A stretch of DNA of 49,792 nucleotides from JALZAH01 sp051000755 (GCA_051000755.1 JBPCNZ010000094.1:1-49792); one strand, 5' to 3'; shown: positions 7,187 through 15,689, numbered from the stretch's first letter. A program made the numbers and translations. The notes: generated by a model not told the origin, from the letters alone.

Positions 7187-7834
7187 TTAGCGTGCCGCGG
7201 TGGCGGCCTGGACCCGTTCGCTGACTCCCACGAGCCTCCGGAAGCCGATGATCCGCCCAACGGCGACCTCGCCGGTCTCCTTGACGAAGTAGGGGATCAC
7301 CCCGTTGCCCTTGATCGGCGAGGTCCGGGTCGGCGACACATACGGGGTCAGGCCCAGCTCGTCGGCCATGAGCGAGATGCGCTTGTCGTGGAAGGGGTCG
7401 GAGACCAGCAGGACCCGGACGATGTGCCGTTGCTTGAGGAAGGTGGACGCCGCCGCCAGGGACTGCCAGCTGTCGCGACCGCTGACCTCCCGGAGTATGT
7501 CGGTCTGCGGCACACCCTTGCCGGCCAGATAGTCGGCTCCGGTCCCCGCCTCGGTGTAGGGGTCGCCGGGCTGGCGCCCACCGGTGACGACCACCGTGGT
7601 GGCAAGGTGCTGCGACCAGAGGGTGTAGGCATGGTTGAGCCGGGCTTTGAGATCGGGCGACGGCATGCCGTTGTACTGGGCGGCACCGAGCACGACGATG
7701 GCTTGGACCGGCCGGGCCTGGTTGAGCCGGGACGAGTGCCATACCTGGCCGAGGGTGACGAGCAGATAGACGAGCACGGCGAGCACCACCACGGCCACCA
7801 GGCGAAACGCCCATCGCAGCGGCCGGAAGATCAT
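7187..7834 (-). CDS. YdcF/SanA-like DUF218 membrane protein
   Basis: 215 aa. An N-terminal transmembrane helix (LVAVVVLAVLVYLLVTLG) is followed by a DUF218 domain: AIVVLGAAQYNGMPSPDLKARLNHAYTL, TVVVTGGRQPGD, the GKGVP..DI.RE..GRDSWQSL motif and VLLVSDPFHDKRI. The family is linked to cell-envelope functions, and the biochemical role is not settled. The ATG follows the gltX stop directly (gltX stop 7835-7837, ATG at 7834), so the two are co-transcribed. Length is normal. Confidence 0.85.
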   Translation of the reverse strand: MIFRPLRWAFRLVAVVVLAVLVYLLVTLGQVWHSSRLNQARPVQAIVVLGAAQYNGMPSPDLKARLNHAYTLWSQHLATTVVVTGGRQPGDPYTEAGTGADYLAGKGVPQTDILREVSGRDSWQSLAAASTFLKQRHIVRVLLVSDPFHDKRISLMADELGLTPYVSPTRTSPIKGNGVIPYFVKETGEVAVGRIIGFRRLVGVSERVQAATAAR

Positions 7835-9226
7835 TCAGCTCCCACCGCGGTCCACCTCGAGGCGGGCCCGGGCCACCTCGAGGCGGGCCATGGTCCGATC
7901 CCGGCCGAGCAGCTCCAACGATTCGAACAGCGGTGGCCCGACCGAACGTCCGGTGACGGCCAGGCGTACCGGGGCCTGGGCCTTGCCGAGCTGGGGAACG
8001 CCGGCGTCGTCGCCTGCGGCGACGGTGGCGTCCTTGAGGGCATCGGCGGTGAACGACTCCAGCGCCGCGTAACGCTTGGCGGCCGCCTCGAGGATGGCGG
8101 CGAAGGCCGGCTGGCGCTGGACCCCCCGCTCCCACTCCCGGGGATCCATGCTCGGTTCGGGCAGAAAGAGGAAGTCGGACATGGCGAAGACCTCTCCCAG
8201 GGTCCGGGCCCGCTCCTGGACGAGCGCAGCTATCGGCGCCCACCGCTGCTCCATCCACCCCTGGGCGCGTGCTACCAGGTCAACGACGGGGAGAGCACGG
8301 AGGTACTCGGCGTTGATGGATGTCATCTTCCGCAGGTCGAAGATGGCACCGGCGCTCTTCACGTCCTCCAAGCGGAACTCGTCGACGAGCTCTCCCAGGC
8401 TCAGGATCTCTCGGTCCCCCGAGGGGGCCCACCCGAGAAGAGCGAGGTAATTCACCACCGCCTCGGGCAGGAAGCCATCGTCCCGGTAGTCCTCCACGGC
8501 CACCTTGTCGCGGCGTTTGGAGAGCTTTTTTCGTTGCTCGTTGGTGAGCAGCGGCAGGTGGGCGAACACGGGCGGCTCGCCGTAGCCCAGCGCCCGCCAG
8601 AGAAGAAGGTACCTATGCGTGTTGGACACATGGTCCTCACCCCGGATGACGTGGCTGATGGCCATGTCGGCGTCGTCGACCACGTTGGCCAGAAGGAACA
8701 ACGGGTCGCCGTTGGACTTGCGGACCCCGAAGTCCTCGATGGTGCCCACGTCGGCGGGCACGTCGCCACGGATAAGGTCATGAAAGGCGGCCGAACCCTG
8801 ATCGGGCGTACGGAACCGCAACATCCGCCCCGGACGCGGCTCGAGACCTCGGTCCCGGCAGTGCCCGTCATAGCCGGGAGGGCCCTTGCGTTCTCGGGCC
8901 CTCTCCTGCACCTGCTCCGTCGTGCAGTCGCAGGCGTAGACGGCACCGCCGGCCAGGAGCCGGTCGATGGCGGCGGCGTAGAGGTCACCGCGCTCGGACT
9001 GGAAATAGGGGCCCTCGTCCCAATCGAGGCCCAGCCACTGCAGCGCCCTCTGGATGCCCTCGCTGTGCTCGATGCGGTTGCGGGCGGTGTCGGTGTCCTC
9101 GATGCGCAACACGAACGTGCCGCCGTGGTGGCGGGCGAACAACCAGTTGAACAGCGCCGCACGGGCGGTGCCGACGTGGAAGTAGCCGGTGGGGGACGGC
9201 GCGATGCGCACCCGGGGAGCGGTCAC
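7835..9226 (-). CDS. gltX: Glutamyl-tRNA synthetase
   Basis: Predicted class I aminoacyl-tRNA synthetase charging tRNA with glutamate (463 aa). The HIGH-equivalent is APSPTGYFHVGTARAALFNWLFA at the N-terminus; RIEDTD follows; the KMSKS-equivalent is KKLSKRRDKVAVEDY. Four Cys/His-type positions around YACDCTTEQVQ may represent the zinc region. The GTG at 9226 is chosen because the family begins a few residues before VRIAPSPTG; an upstream start at 9268 would add an unusual extension. No GlnRS is seen in the window, so the enzyme may also charge tRNA-Gln for later amidation (inference). It is followed by the DUF218 gene and tRNA-Gln. Confidence 0.95.
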   Translation of the reverse strand: MTAPRVRIAPSPTGYFHVGTARAALFNWLFARHHGGTFVLRIEDTDTARNRIEHSEGIQRALQWLGLDWDEGPYFQSERGDLYAAAIDRLLAGGAVYACDCTTEQVQERARERKGPPGYDGHCRDRGLEPRPGRMLRFRTPDQGSAAFHDLIRGDVPADVGTIEDFGVRKSNGDPLFLLANVVDDADMAISHVIRGEDHVSNTHRYLLLWRALGYGEPPVFAHLPLLTNEQRKKLSKRRDKVAVEDYRDDGFLPEAVVNYLALLGWAPSGDREILSLGELVDEFRLEDVKSAGAIFDLRKMTSINAEYLRALPVVDLVARAQGWMEQRWAPIAALVQERARTLGEVFAMSDFLFLPEPSMDPREWERGVQRQPAFAAILEAAAKRYAALESFTADALKDATVAAGDDAGVPQLGKAQAPVRLAVTGRSVGPPLFESLELLGRDRTMARLEVARARLEVDRGGS

Positions 9227-9289
9227 GACGGGCCAGGCTACCGGGCCCCTGCCATCGCTCGGCCCCACCGGGGAGCCCAGCGGGTGCGG

Positions 9290-10270
9290 TCAGCTGGCCA
9301 GCAGGTCGTGGGCGTCGGAGCCCGCCAGCTGGCGCCGCAGCTTGAGCAGAGCGTCCCGCTCGATGCGCCGGACCCGCTCTGCGGTCAGGTCGAGGATGGC
9401 CCCGACCTCACCCTGGGTCCGGGGCTCACCCCGGTCCAGGCCGTAGCGCAGCCACAGCACCTGGCGCTCGTCGTCCTCCAAGATGGCCAGGAAGCCCTGG
9501 ATCTGATCGGGCAGAAGGGACCCGGCGACCGCCTCGAAAGGAGATTCGGCCGAATGGTTGACCACCAGGTCGCCCAGGCTGGTGTCGCCGTCCTCGCCGA
9601 CGGCGACGTCGAGGCTCATGGGGTCGGCGTCGTAGCGGAGCAGCTCGGCCAGGTCGGCCTCGTTGGTCTCGAGGGCCGTGGCCAGCTCGCCCATGGTCGC
9701 AGGGCGCCCGTTGGCCGACTCCAGCTCGGCCTGGGTCCGCCGCGCCCGACGGATCTCGTCGCCGACGTGGGCCGGGACCCGCACGGTGTGGCCCGTGTTC
9801 TCGATGGCCCGGCCGATGGCCTGGCGGATCCACCACGTGGCATAGGTGGAGAACTTGAACCCCTTGCGCCAGTCGAACTTCTCGACGGCGTGGATCAGGC
9901 CCAGGTTGCCCTCCTGGATGAGGTCACCCATGGGCAGGCCCGACCACTGGTACTTGCGGGCCACGGACACGACCAGGCGCAGGTTGGCGTTGATGAACTC
10001 CGACGAGGCTGCCTCGGCGGCCGCCACCTTGCGCCGCAGCTCCTTGCGCTGGCGGGGGGTGACGCCCTTGGCGCCCTCGTCGAGGGTGGCCTGTGCCTCC
10101 TGGCCTTCCTGAATGACCTGGCCGAGGCGCATCTCGTCCGCTTTGGTGAGCAGAGGGAAGCTGCCGGCCTCGTCGAGGTACAGACCGAGGAGATCAGGGC
10201 CGGCCCCCAGGGCGTCCCGGGAGGCGCGGCGCTTCGATGGTGCTGGTGCGGTGATGACTGGTGCGCTCAT
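9290..10270 (-). CDS. RNA polymerase sigma-70 factor (SigA/SigB-like)
   Basis: 326 aa. Region 1.2 is DLLGLYLDEAGSFPLLTKADEMRLG, region 2 is SSEFINANLRLVVSVARKYQWSGLPMGDLIQEGNLGLIHAVEKFDWRKGFKFSTYATWWIRQAIGRAI, with the -10 recognition helix, region 3 follows, and region 4 is ILDLTAERVRRIERDALLKLRRQL. It lacks the long region 1.1 of a housekeeping SigA, so a group 2 (SigB/HrdB-like) factor is more likely. It selects promoters for RNA polymerase. The ATG at 10270 (MSAPVITAPAPSKRR) is favoured over a longer frame to 10321. The gene is alone between gltX and the encapsulin operon. Confidence 0.92.
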   Translation of the reverse strand: MSAPVITAPAPSKRRASRDALGAGPDLLGLYLDEAGSFPLLTKADEMRLGQVIQEGQEAQATLDEGAKGVTPRQRKELRRKVAAAEAASSEFINANLRLVVSVARKYQWSGLPMGDLIQEGNLGLIHAVEKFDWRKGFKFSTYATWWIRQAIGRAIENTGHTVRVPAHVGDEIRRARRTQAELESANGRPATMGELATALETNEADLAELLRYDADPMSLDVAVGEDGDTSLGDLVVNHSAESPFEAVAGSLLPDQIQGFLAILEDDERQVLWLRYGLDRGEPRTQGEVGAILDLTAERVRRIERDALLKLRRQLAGSDAHDLLAS

Positions 10271-10330
10271 TACAGTGAAAGAGAACCCCGGTCCCACCCG
10301 CTTTATGCCGTATCCTGGCATCAGCCCCTG

Positions 10331-10342
10331 TGACCATGGTCA
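10331..10342. promoter_or_regulatory. 12-bp palindrome upstream of the sigma factor gene
   Basis: TGACCATGGTCA is a perfect palindrome about 60 bp before the sigma factor start, in the gap to the encapsulin stop. It could be an operator. No regulator is identified. Confidence 0.3.
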
Positions 10343-10376
10343 TAGAGCGCTCCGCTGACCCCCGAATCGGGCGAGA

Positions 10377-11186
10377 TCAGACGGTCAGGGCCACCGCCGC
10401 GTCATCGCTCAACACCCGGAAGGTGAAGCTTTCTTCCAGATAGAGGGTGACGGTCGTCAGATCGTGGGCCAGGTACCCGACAGCGAGGTCCTGGCCGCAG
10501 TCGATCAGGAAGTCGCCGCCGCGCTGGCTGATGACGATGCCCGCCTCCACCCCGGGGGACCACACGATGGGCCCGCCGTCGAGGATGTGGCTGAGGTGGT
10601 TGAACAACGGGTAGCCGCCGTGCTCGCTGGTCTCCACCACATCGGTCCACAGGTCGCTGCTCAGGGCCAGGCCATAGGGGCCGCCGACGCCGGCCAGGCG
10701 CAGGCGCTCCACTCCGCTGGCGACGAACTTGGGGAACGCATCCAGACCCCCGAGGACCTCGATCGGGTCGTGGGTGCTGGCCTCGGTGATGCCGGTGATC
10801 GACGCCGCCCGGTAGCCGTGGAACACGGCCAGGTTCTCGGCCAGGGCGATGGCGGCGGCCGCCTCCGCCAGTGGATCGAGGTCGATGTCCTCGCTGCCCC
10901 GGTCGGCGTCGTCGAGCTCGGCCCGGGACAGGACGAAGGGGACCCGGAGCTCGCAGAGGGGCAGAACCCGACGGGCCCTGGCCTTGACGCCTGAGACCTT
11001 GGGCGGGCTGTCGATCTCGGAGCTGGTGCCCAGGTTGTGCGCCGAGTGCTCCCACCCCGCCGGGCCGTTGAAGTCGACCAGGCGGCGGGCGGCCAGATAG
11101 TTGGTGAGGCGACTCTTGGCCTCGTCGGAGACCTGGGACCAGGCCGCTTCGGAGAGGGGGGCGACCTCACGCAGGAGATGGTTCAT
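10377..11186 (-). CDS. Family 1 encapsulin shell protein
   Basis: 269 aa, the usual length of a T=1 encapsulin (HK97-fold). The N-terminus MNHLLREVAPLSEAAWSQVSDEA, the E-loop region with VKARARRVLPLCELRVPF, and the C-terminal FLIDCGQDLAVGYLAHD..TVTLYLEESFTFRV are typical. Copies self-assemble into a protein cage that holds cargo enzymes in the cytoplasm. The ATG overlaps the stop of the encapsulated ferritin gene as ATGA, so the two are translated together. The upstream cargo carries the targeting peptide, which makes this a ferroxidase/iron-storage compartment. Confidence 0.95.
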   Translation of the reverse strand: MNHLLREVAPLSEAAWSQVSDEAKSRLTNYLAARRLVDFNGPAGWEHSAHNLGTSSEIDSPPKVSGVKARARRVLPLCELRVPFVLSRAELDDADRGSEDIDLDPLAEAAAAIALAENLAVFHGYRAASITGITEASTHDPIEVLGGLDAFPKFVASGVERLRLAGVGGPYGLALSSDLWTDVVETSEHGGYPLFNHLSHILDGGPIVWSPGVEAGIVISQRGGDFLIDCGQDLAVGYLAHDLTTVTLYLEESFTFRVLSDDAAVALTV

Positions 11187-11578
11187 CGCTGGGTTCCCTT
11201 CAGGCTGCCGATGCCGAGTGAGCCGTCTCCGGCGTCGGCGCCCTCGGTGTCGCCCCCACCCGGTGCGTCGCCGGCCATGGTCGCGTCCTCCACCTCGGTG
11301 ATGGGCAGGTCGGTGAACAGGTAGGTGCGAAGCTGCTGGTCGAAGCCGGCGTCGTGGCGACGCAGCCACTCCAGGTTCATCGCCGCGTGCTCCTTCTCCT
11401 CGTCCCGGTTGTGGGCGAGGAGGGCAGCCAGAGAGGGATCCTGCGTGGCATCGACGCGCTGGTCGTACCAGTCCACCGCTTCGAGCTCCTCCTGCAGGGA
11501 CACCGTCGCCCGGTGCCGTTCGATCGTCTCCTGCTGGAGGAGCTCATAGGGTTCGTGATAACCCTCGCTGTTGGCCAC
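11183..11578 (-). CDS. Encapsulated ferritin (EncFtn) cargo with loading peptide
   Basis: 131 aa. The two-helix ferritin-like core has the family metal ligands at the expected spacing: Glu31, Trp37-Tyr38, Glu61 and His64 in NRDEEKEHAAMNLEWLRR. EncFtn forms a ring that oxidises Fe2+ at dimer interfaces, and the iron mineral collects inside the encapsulin shell. A flexible acidic linker (GGGDTEGADAGD) leads to a C-terminal cargo-loading peptide, DGSLGIGSLKG, of the kind that docks in the shell interior. It starts with GTG at 11578 after an AGGGGA ribosome site, and overlaps the shell gene by 4 bp. Confidence 0.95.
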   Translation of the reverse strand: MANSEGYHEPYELLQQETIERHRATVSLQEELEAVDWYDQRVDATQDPSLAALLAHNRDEEKEHAAMNLEWLRRHDAGFDQQLRTYLFTDLPITEVEDATMAGDAPGGGDTEGADAGDGSLGIGSLKGTQR

Positions 11579-11620
11579 GTGGCTTGGGTCCCCTCAGTTG
11601 GCTGGGCGATGGACACGGGC

Positions 11621-11626
11621 ATCCTA
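11621..11626 (-). promoter_or_regulatory. -10 element of encapsulin operon
   Basis: TAGGAT (consensus TAGRRT) on the minus strand about 43 bp before the EncFtn start; this operon has a leader with AGGGGA rather than a leaderless start. No good -35 is visible. Confidence 0.45.
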
Positions 11627-11731
11627 GGGGAAGGCGTCCGACTAGCTCCGCGGCCGGCACGGGGCGACCGCAGGTGGCATGACCCTCGGCAGGGCCGGGT
11701 AGAGCACTCCCGTCAAGGAGGACGAGCAAGC

Positions 11732-11974
11732 ATGGACGACGCAGAGATCACCGCACGCATCGACGAGTTGGTGGCCGAAGAGCACCGCTTGGAGCAGGAC
11801 TACAGCGACGAGGGCCTCTCCGATGAGGACAAGGCCCGCCTGGGAAAGGTGGAGGTGGCACTCGATCAGTGCTGGGACCTGCTGCGCCAGCGTCGAGCCC
11901 GCCGCAACGCCGGCCAGGACCCTGACGCCGCCGAGGTCCGTCCTCCCTCAACCGTCGAGCACTACCAGCAATGA
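11732..11974 (+). CDS. DUF2630 family small protein
   Basis: 80 aa, matching the actinobacterial DUF2630 family: EITARIDELVAEEHRLEQ, then an acidic loop and LGKVEVALDQCWDLLRQRRARR. The two-helix coiled-coil hairpin has no known function. AAGGAGG lies upstream of the ATG at 11732. Its stop overlaps the gabD start by 4 bp (ATGA), so the two are coupled, and the pair is divergent from the encapsulin operon. Confidence 0.85.
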   Translation: MDDAEITARIDELVAEEHRLEQDYSDEGLSDEDKARLGKVEVALDQCWDLLRQRRARRNAGQDPDAAEVRPPSTVEHYQQ

Positions 11975-13449
11975 CGACACCGACCGCGGCAGACGAAGCT
12001 CGCGTCCTCGAGGCGGTCCCGACGGGGGCGTTCATCGACGGGGACTGGCGGCCAGCCTCGTCCGGCCGGACGATCGCGGTGGAGGACCCCTCGACCGGCA
12101 AGACCCTCGTCGAGGTGGCCGACAGCGCCTCCGAGGACGGTTTCGCGGCCCTGGATGCGGCCACCCGAGCGCAGCCCGGTTGGGCCGCCACACCGGCGCG
12201 GGAGAGAGGCGAGATCCTCCGCCGAGCGTTCGAGATGATCACCGCTCGCATCGACGATCTGGCCCTGCTCATGACCTTGGAGATGGGCAAGCCCATCGCC
12301 GACTCCAAGGCCGAGATCACCTACGCCGCCGAGTTCTTCCGGTGGTTCTCCGAGGAGGCCGTCCGGATCTCCGGCGATTACCGCCCCGCTCCGGCCGGCG
12401 GCGGCCGGATGCTGATGCTGCGCCAACCCGTCGGTCCGGTGTTGCTCATCACCCCGTGGAACTTCCCCATGGCCATGGCCACCCGCAAGGTCGGTCCCGC
12501 CATCGCCGCAGGCTGCACCATGGTGCTCAAGCCGGCGACGCTCACCCCCCTGTCGGCGCTGGCTCTGGCCGGGATCATGACCGAGGCCGGCCTACCGCCA
12601 GGCGTGCTCAACGTCGTGGTCACCACCGACGCAGGGGGGACGACCGGGCCTCTGATCGCCGACGGGCGCCTGCGCAAGCTGTCGTTCACCGGCTCCACGC
12701 CGGTCGGCAAGAGCCTGGTCAAGCAGGCCGCCGACCGGCTGCTGAAGCTGTCGATGGAGCTCGGGGGCAACGCCCCGTTCATCGTGTGCGCCGACGCCGA
12801 CCTCGACGCCGCCGTTGACGGCGCCATGCTGGCCAAGATGCGAAACGGAGGTGAGGCGTGCACGGCAGCCAACCGCTTCCACGTTCACCGGTCGGTGGTG
12901 GACGAGTTCTCGTCCCGGTTGACCGAGCGCATGGTCGGCCTGCGGGTCGGGCGGGGCACCGACGACGGCGTCCAGCTGGGCCCGATGGTCAGCAGCGAGC
13001 AGCTGTCCAAGGTGACCGAACTGGTCGACGACGCGGCCGACAAAGGCGCCCGGATCGAGTCCGGCTCCGTCCCCTCAGACGGCGTTGGCTACTTCTACGC
13101 TCCCACCGTCATCACCTCGGTGCCCGACGATGCCCGGCTGCTGCGCGAGGAGGTCTTCGGGCCGGTCGCGCCGATCGTGGCCTTCGACACCGACGAGGAG
13201 GCGCTGCAGGCGGCCAACGCCACCGAGTTCGGCCTGGTGTCCTACCTCTTCACCACCGACCTGGACCGGGCCCTGCGCATGTCCGAGAGCCTGGAGGCCG
13301 GCATGGTCGGGATCAACCAGGGGGTGGTGTCCAACCCGGCGGCGCCCTTCGGTGGGATCAAGGAGTCCGGCTACGGCCGGGAAGGCGGTCGGGAGGGCAT
13401 CGAGGAGTACCTCGAGGTCAAGTACGTCTCCATCAAGCTGGCCGACTGA
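11971..13449 (+). CDS. gabD: NAD(P)-dependent aldehyde dehydrogenase, probably succinate-semialdehyde dehydrogenase
   Basis: 492-aa ALDH-superfamily enzyme. Catalytic Cys297 sits in NGGEACTAANR, general base Glu263 in SMELGGNAPFIV (34 residues apart, as usual), and the cofactor site in TPWNFPMA and LSFTGSTPVGK. The FIDGDWRPA start and MTLEMGKPIADSKAEI are characteristic of the GabD group, which oxidises succinate semialdehyde to succinate in GABA/4-hydroxybutyrate breakdown. It overlaps the DUF2630 gene and ends 4 bp from a convergent CoA-transferase-family gene. Specificity within ALDH is inferred from similarity. Confidence 0.85.
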   Translation: MTTPTAADEARVLEAVPTGAFIDGDWRPASSGRTIAVEDPSTGKTLVEVADSASEDGFAALDAATRAQPGWAATPARERGEILRRAFEMITARIDDLALLMTLEMGKPIADSKAEITYAAEFFRWFSEEAVRISGDYRPAPAGGGRMLMLRQPVGPVLLITPWNFPMAMATRKVGPAIAAGCTMVLKPATLTPLSALALAGIMTEAGLPPGVLNVVVTTDAGGTTGPLIADGRLRKLSFTGSTPVGKSLVKQAADRLLKLSMELGGNAPFIVCADADLDAAVDGAMLAKMRNGGEACTAANRFHVHRSVVDEFSSRLTERMVGLRVGRGTDDGVQLGPMVSSEQLSKVTELVDDAADKGARIESGSVPSDGVGYFYAPTVITSVPDDARLLREEVFGPVAPIVAFDTDEEALQAANATEFGLVSYLFTTDLDRALRMSESLEAGMVGINQGVVSNPAAPFGGIKESGYGREGGREGIEEYLEVKYVSIKLAD

Positions 13450-13453
13450 GGCC

Positions 13454-14650
13454 TCAACCCACCAACGGTGCCCGGCGCCAGGATCGAGCCTGCTCGGCCA
13501 GCTCCGGGCGGTGGAGCGGATCGGCGATGGCCACCATCCGCTCCGCCCGCTCGGCTGGCGCCAGGCTCCGCAGATCGGCGATGCCGTGCTCGGTGACCAC
13601 CACGTCCACGTCGAAGCGGGGGGCCGACACCACCTCGGGTCGCTCCACGATGGCAGAGCGGCCGGCGAACGACGACCCGAGAGCGATGATCGACAAGCCG
13701 TGAGGGGATCGGCTGGCTCCGGTGCAGAAGTCGGGGTGACCGCCAGGGCCGGAGACGGGCCTGGTCCTGCTGCCCTCCACGTTGGCCGCCCCGTCCAGGC
13801 CGACTTCCAGGGCGGTGTTGATCGTCACCAGCCGCTCGATGGCCGACAGCCGCGTGAGGTCGTGGGTGTAGCTCACCGGTCGCATCCGTAGCCGGCCCTC
13901 TGCCAGCAGGGCGTGCAGCTCGGCACCGCCCCACAGGTAGGCGGCCTCAGCCGGTCCGGCCAGCAAGCCCCGGCGGGACAGGTCGACCAGCTCGTCGGTG
14001 ACCAGCCCGGAGCGGACGGCGACCGGCTTGTCCAGGGCGGCGACGACGGCGGCGCCGATCCGACCCGGCCCCCACTGGATGGTCGCCCCGTCGGGCACCA
14101 GGCCGGCCACCAGCTCGCCGATGCGGCGCTCGACGGGACCCGACCGTGACGACGGGACCGTGTCAGGGGGGTCGGCCCGGTCGATGACCTCGACGATGTT
14201 TCCTGGCACGACCGGGGTGCGCAGGTCCGCGGCCGTCCGGCCGGGGGCGAGCGGTGCCACCTCGACGATCACGGCATCGGCGTACCGGGCCGCCTCGGGG
14301 GCCCACCCGACGTTGGCGGTGAAGCGGAAACCGTCCCCGTCGGCCACCGCCGCCACCACGGCTATGGAAGGGCGGAGGCGGCCGGCGAGGAGTTGGGGAA
14401 TGGCCGACAGCCGGGTGGGCACGGACCGGGCCGTCCCGGAACGCACCGCGTCCTTGGAGCCGGCCCCGTTCATCAGAGTTGTCACCGGGGGGCCGGACGC
14501 CAGCCATCCCGGGTCCCGCACGATCCAACCCAGGACGATCTCGAGGTCGTCGAGGCCCCCCAGGGCCGGTAGCGAGGCCGGGTCCGGCAACGGGCCGTCT
14601 GGCCCGTCGGCCATCACCACCAGCCGACCACGGCGTGTGCTCGAAGACAT
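13454..14650 (-). CDS. Acetyl-CoA hydrolase/4-hydroxybutyrate CoA-transferase family protein
   Basis: 398 aa. The C-terminal half has the family signatures INTALEVGLDGAANVE, VSGPGGHPDFCTGA and VVTEHGIADLRSLAPAERA, and an N-terminal Rossmann-like half with the VGWAPEAARYADAVIVEV stretch. These enzymes swap CoA between carboxylates through an enzyme-CoA thioester. As I recall, active members carry the catalytic Glu in a GIH(S/T)EM-like motif; the matching position here reads AVRSGLVTDELVDL (about residues 211-224), with no Glu. It may be divergent or inactive. The start at 14650 is preferred because TAGCGT lies 7 nt upstream. gabD next door could share a 4-hydroxybutyrate route (inference). Confidence 0.75.
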   Translation of the reverse strand: MSSSTRRGRLVVMADGPDGPLPDPASLPALGGLDDLEIVLGWIVRDPGWLASGPPVTTLMNGAGSKDAVRSGTARSVPTRLSAIPQLLAGRLRPSIAVVAAVADGDGFRFTANVGWAPEAARYADAVIVEVAPLAPGRTAADLRTPVVPGNIVEVIDRADPPDTVPSSRSGPVERRIGELVAGLVPDGATIQWGPGRIGAAVVAALDKPVAVRSGLVTDELVDLSRRGLLAGPAEAAYLWGGAELHALLAEGRLRMRPVSYTHDLTRLSAIERLVTINTALEVGLDGAANVEGSRTRPVSGPGGHPDFCTGASRSPHGLSIIALGSSFAGRSAIVERPEVVSAPRFDVDVVVTEHGIADLRSLAPAERAERMVAIADPLHRPELAEQARSWRRAPLVG

Positions 14651-14657
14651 CGAGGTC

Positions 14658-14663
14658 ACGCTA
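14658..14663 (-). promoter_or_regulatory. -10 element of CoA-transferase-family gene
   Basis: TAGCGT on the minus strand, 7 nt before the ATG at 14650, consistent with a leaderless transcript and supporting that start. Confidence 0.45.
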
Positions 14664-14702
14664 GGGCCCGCCTCAGGTGGCCCACGACTGAGAAGATGGC
14701 CC

Positions 14703-15689
14703 ATGCCCACCTTTCGTGCCCTGGTCGCCTCCGGCGAAGGTCCCGCCGAGTTTCAGGATCTGAGCGACGCCGATCTCCCCGATGACGCCGTCACCGTGGA
14801 CGTGACCCATTCGTCGCTCAACTACAAAGACGGCCTGGCGGTGACCAACAAGGGCAAGATCGCCCGCAGCTTCCCGATGGTCTGCGGGGTCGATCTGGTC
14901 GGTACGGTCGCGGCGTCCTCCGATCCGGCATGGTCGGCGGGCGACGAGGTGGTCGTCACCGGCTGGGGCCTGTCGGAGACCCATCCCGGCGGTTACACCG
15001 AACGCCAGCGGGTGAGGCCGGAGTGGTTGACCCGGCTGCCCGAGAGCCTCAGCGCCCCGCAGGCCATGGCCATCGGCACGGCCGGGTTGACGGCGATGCT
15101 CTGCGTGCTCGCCTTGGAGGCCCACGGCCTGAACCCTGATCCGGACGCCGAGGTCCTCGTCACCGGTGCGGCCGGGGGGGTGGGCAACGTGGCCGTCGCC
15201 ATCCTCTCCCATCTCGGTCACCGGGTGACAGCTTCGACCGGCCGACCCGAGACCCACGACCACCTCCGGGCGTTGGGCGCCACGTCCTTCGTCGACCGCT
15301 CCGACCTCTCCGCCGAGTCCAAGAAGCCTCTGGAGAAGGAGCGCTGGGCGGCCGCCGTCGACACCGTGGGCAGCACCACCCTGGCCGCGCTGCTGCGCCA
15401 GACCCGGTACAGGGGAGCGGTTGCCGCCTGCGGGCTGGCCGGCGGCAACGACCTGCCCACCACGGTCCTCCCGTTCATCCTCCGCAACGTCGCCCTCCTC
15501 GGCGTCGACTCCGTGCAGTGCCCGGCCGACACCCGGGCCGCGGCTTGGGCCAGGCTGGCCACCGACCTACCCCTCGACCGCCTCGACACCCTCACCACGG
15601 TGGAGCCCCTGAGCCGGGCGCCCGACCTGGCCGAGACCATCCTGGCCGGGCAGGTCCAGGGCCGGATCGTCTTCGACACCCACGCCTGA
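14703..15689 (+). CDS. YhdH/AcuI-type acrylyl-CoA reductase / quinone oxidoreductase
   Basis: 328-aa zinc-independent medium-chain dehydrogenase/reductase. It has VTHSSLNYKDGLAVTNKGKIARSFPMVCGVDLVGTV, VVVTGWGLSETHPGGY, AMAIGTAGLTAML and the NADPH-binding VLVTGAAGGVGNVAVAI, all typical of the YhdH/AcuI family. AcuI reduces acryloyl-CoA to propionyl-CoA with NADPH. Length is right (about 324-330). It starts 52 bp from the divergent CoA-transferase-family gene, with GAAGAT 5 nt... upstream as a weak -10, and ends convergent to the GH65 gene. Exact substrate is inferred from family. Confidence 0.85.
   Translation: MPTFRALVASGEGPAEFQDLSDADLPDDAVTVDVTHSSLNYKDGLAVTNKGKIARSFPMVCGVDLVGTVAASSDPAWSAGDEVVVTGWGLSETHPGGYTERQRVRPEWLTRLPESLSAPQAMAIGTAGLTAMLCVLALEAHGLNPDPDAEVLVTGAAGGVGNVAVAILSHLGHRVTASTGRPETHDHLRALGATSFVDRSDLSAESKKPLEKERWAAAVDTVGSTTLAALLRQTRYRGAVAACGLAGGNDLPTTVLPFILRNVALLGVDSVQCPADTRAAAWARLATDLPLDRLDTLTTVEPLSRAPDLAETILAGQVQGRIVFDTHA

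Noticed and set aside
7388..10333. 981-residue open frame on the plus strand opposite gltX and the sigma factor
   Set aside because: It is the antisense image of two clear, conserved genes; the translation is low-complexity and has no family motif. High GC makes long antisense frames common here.
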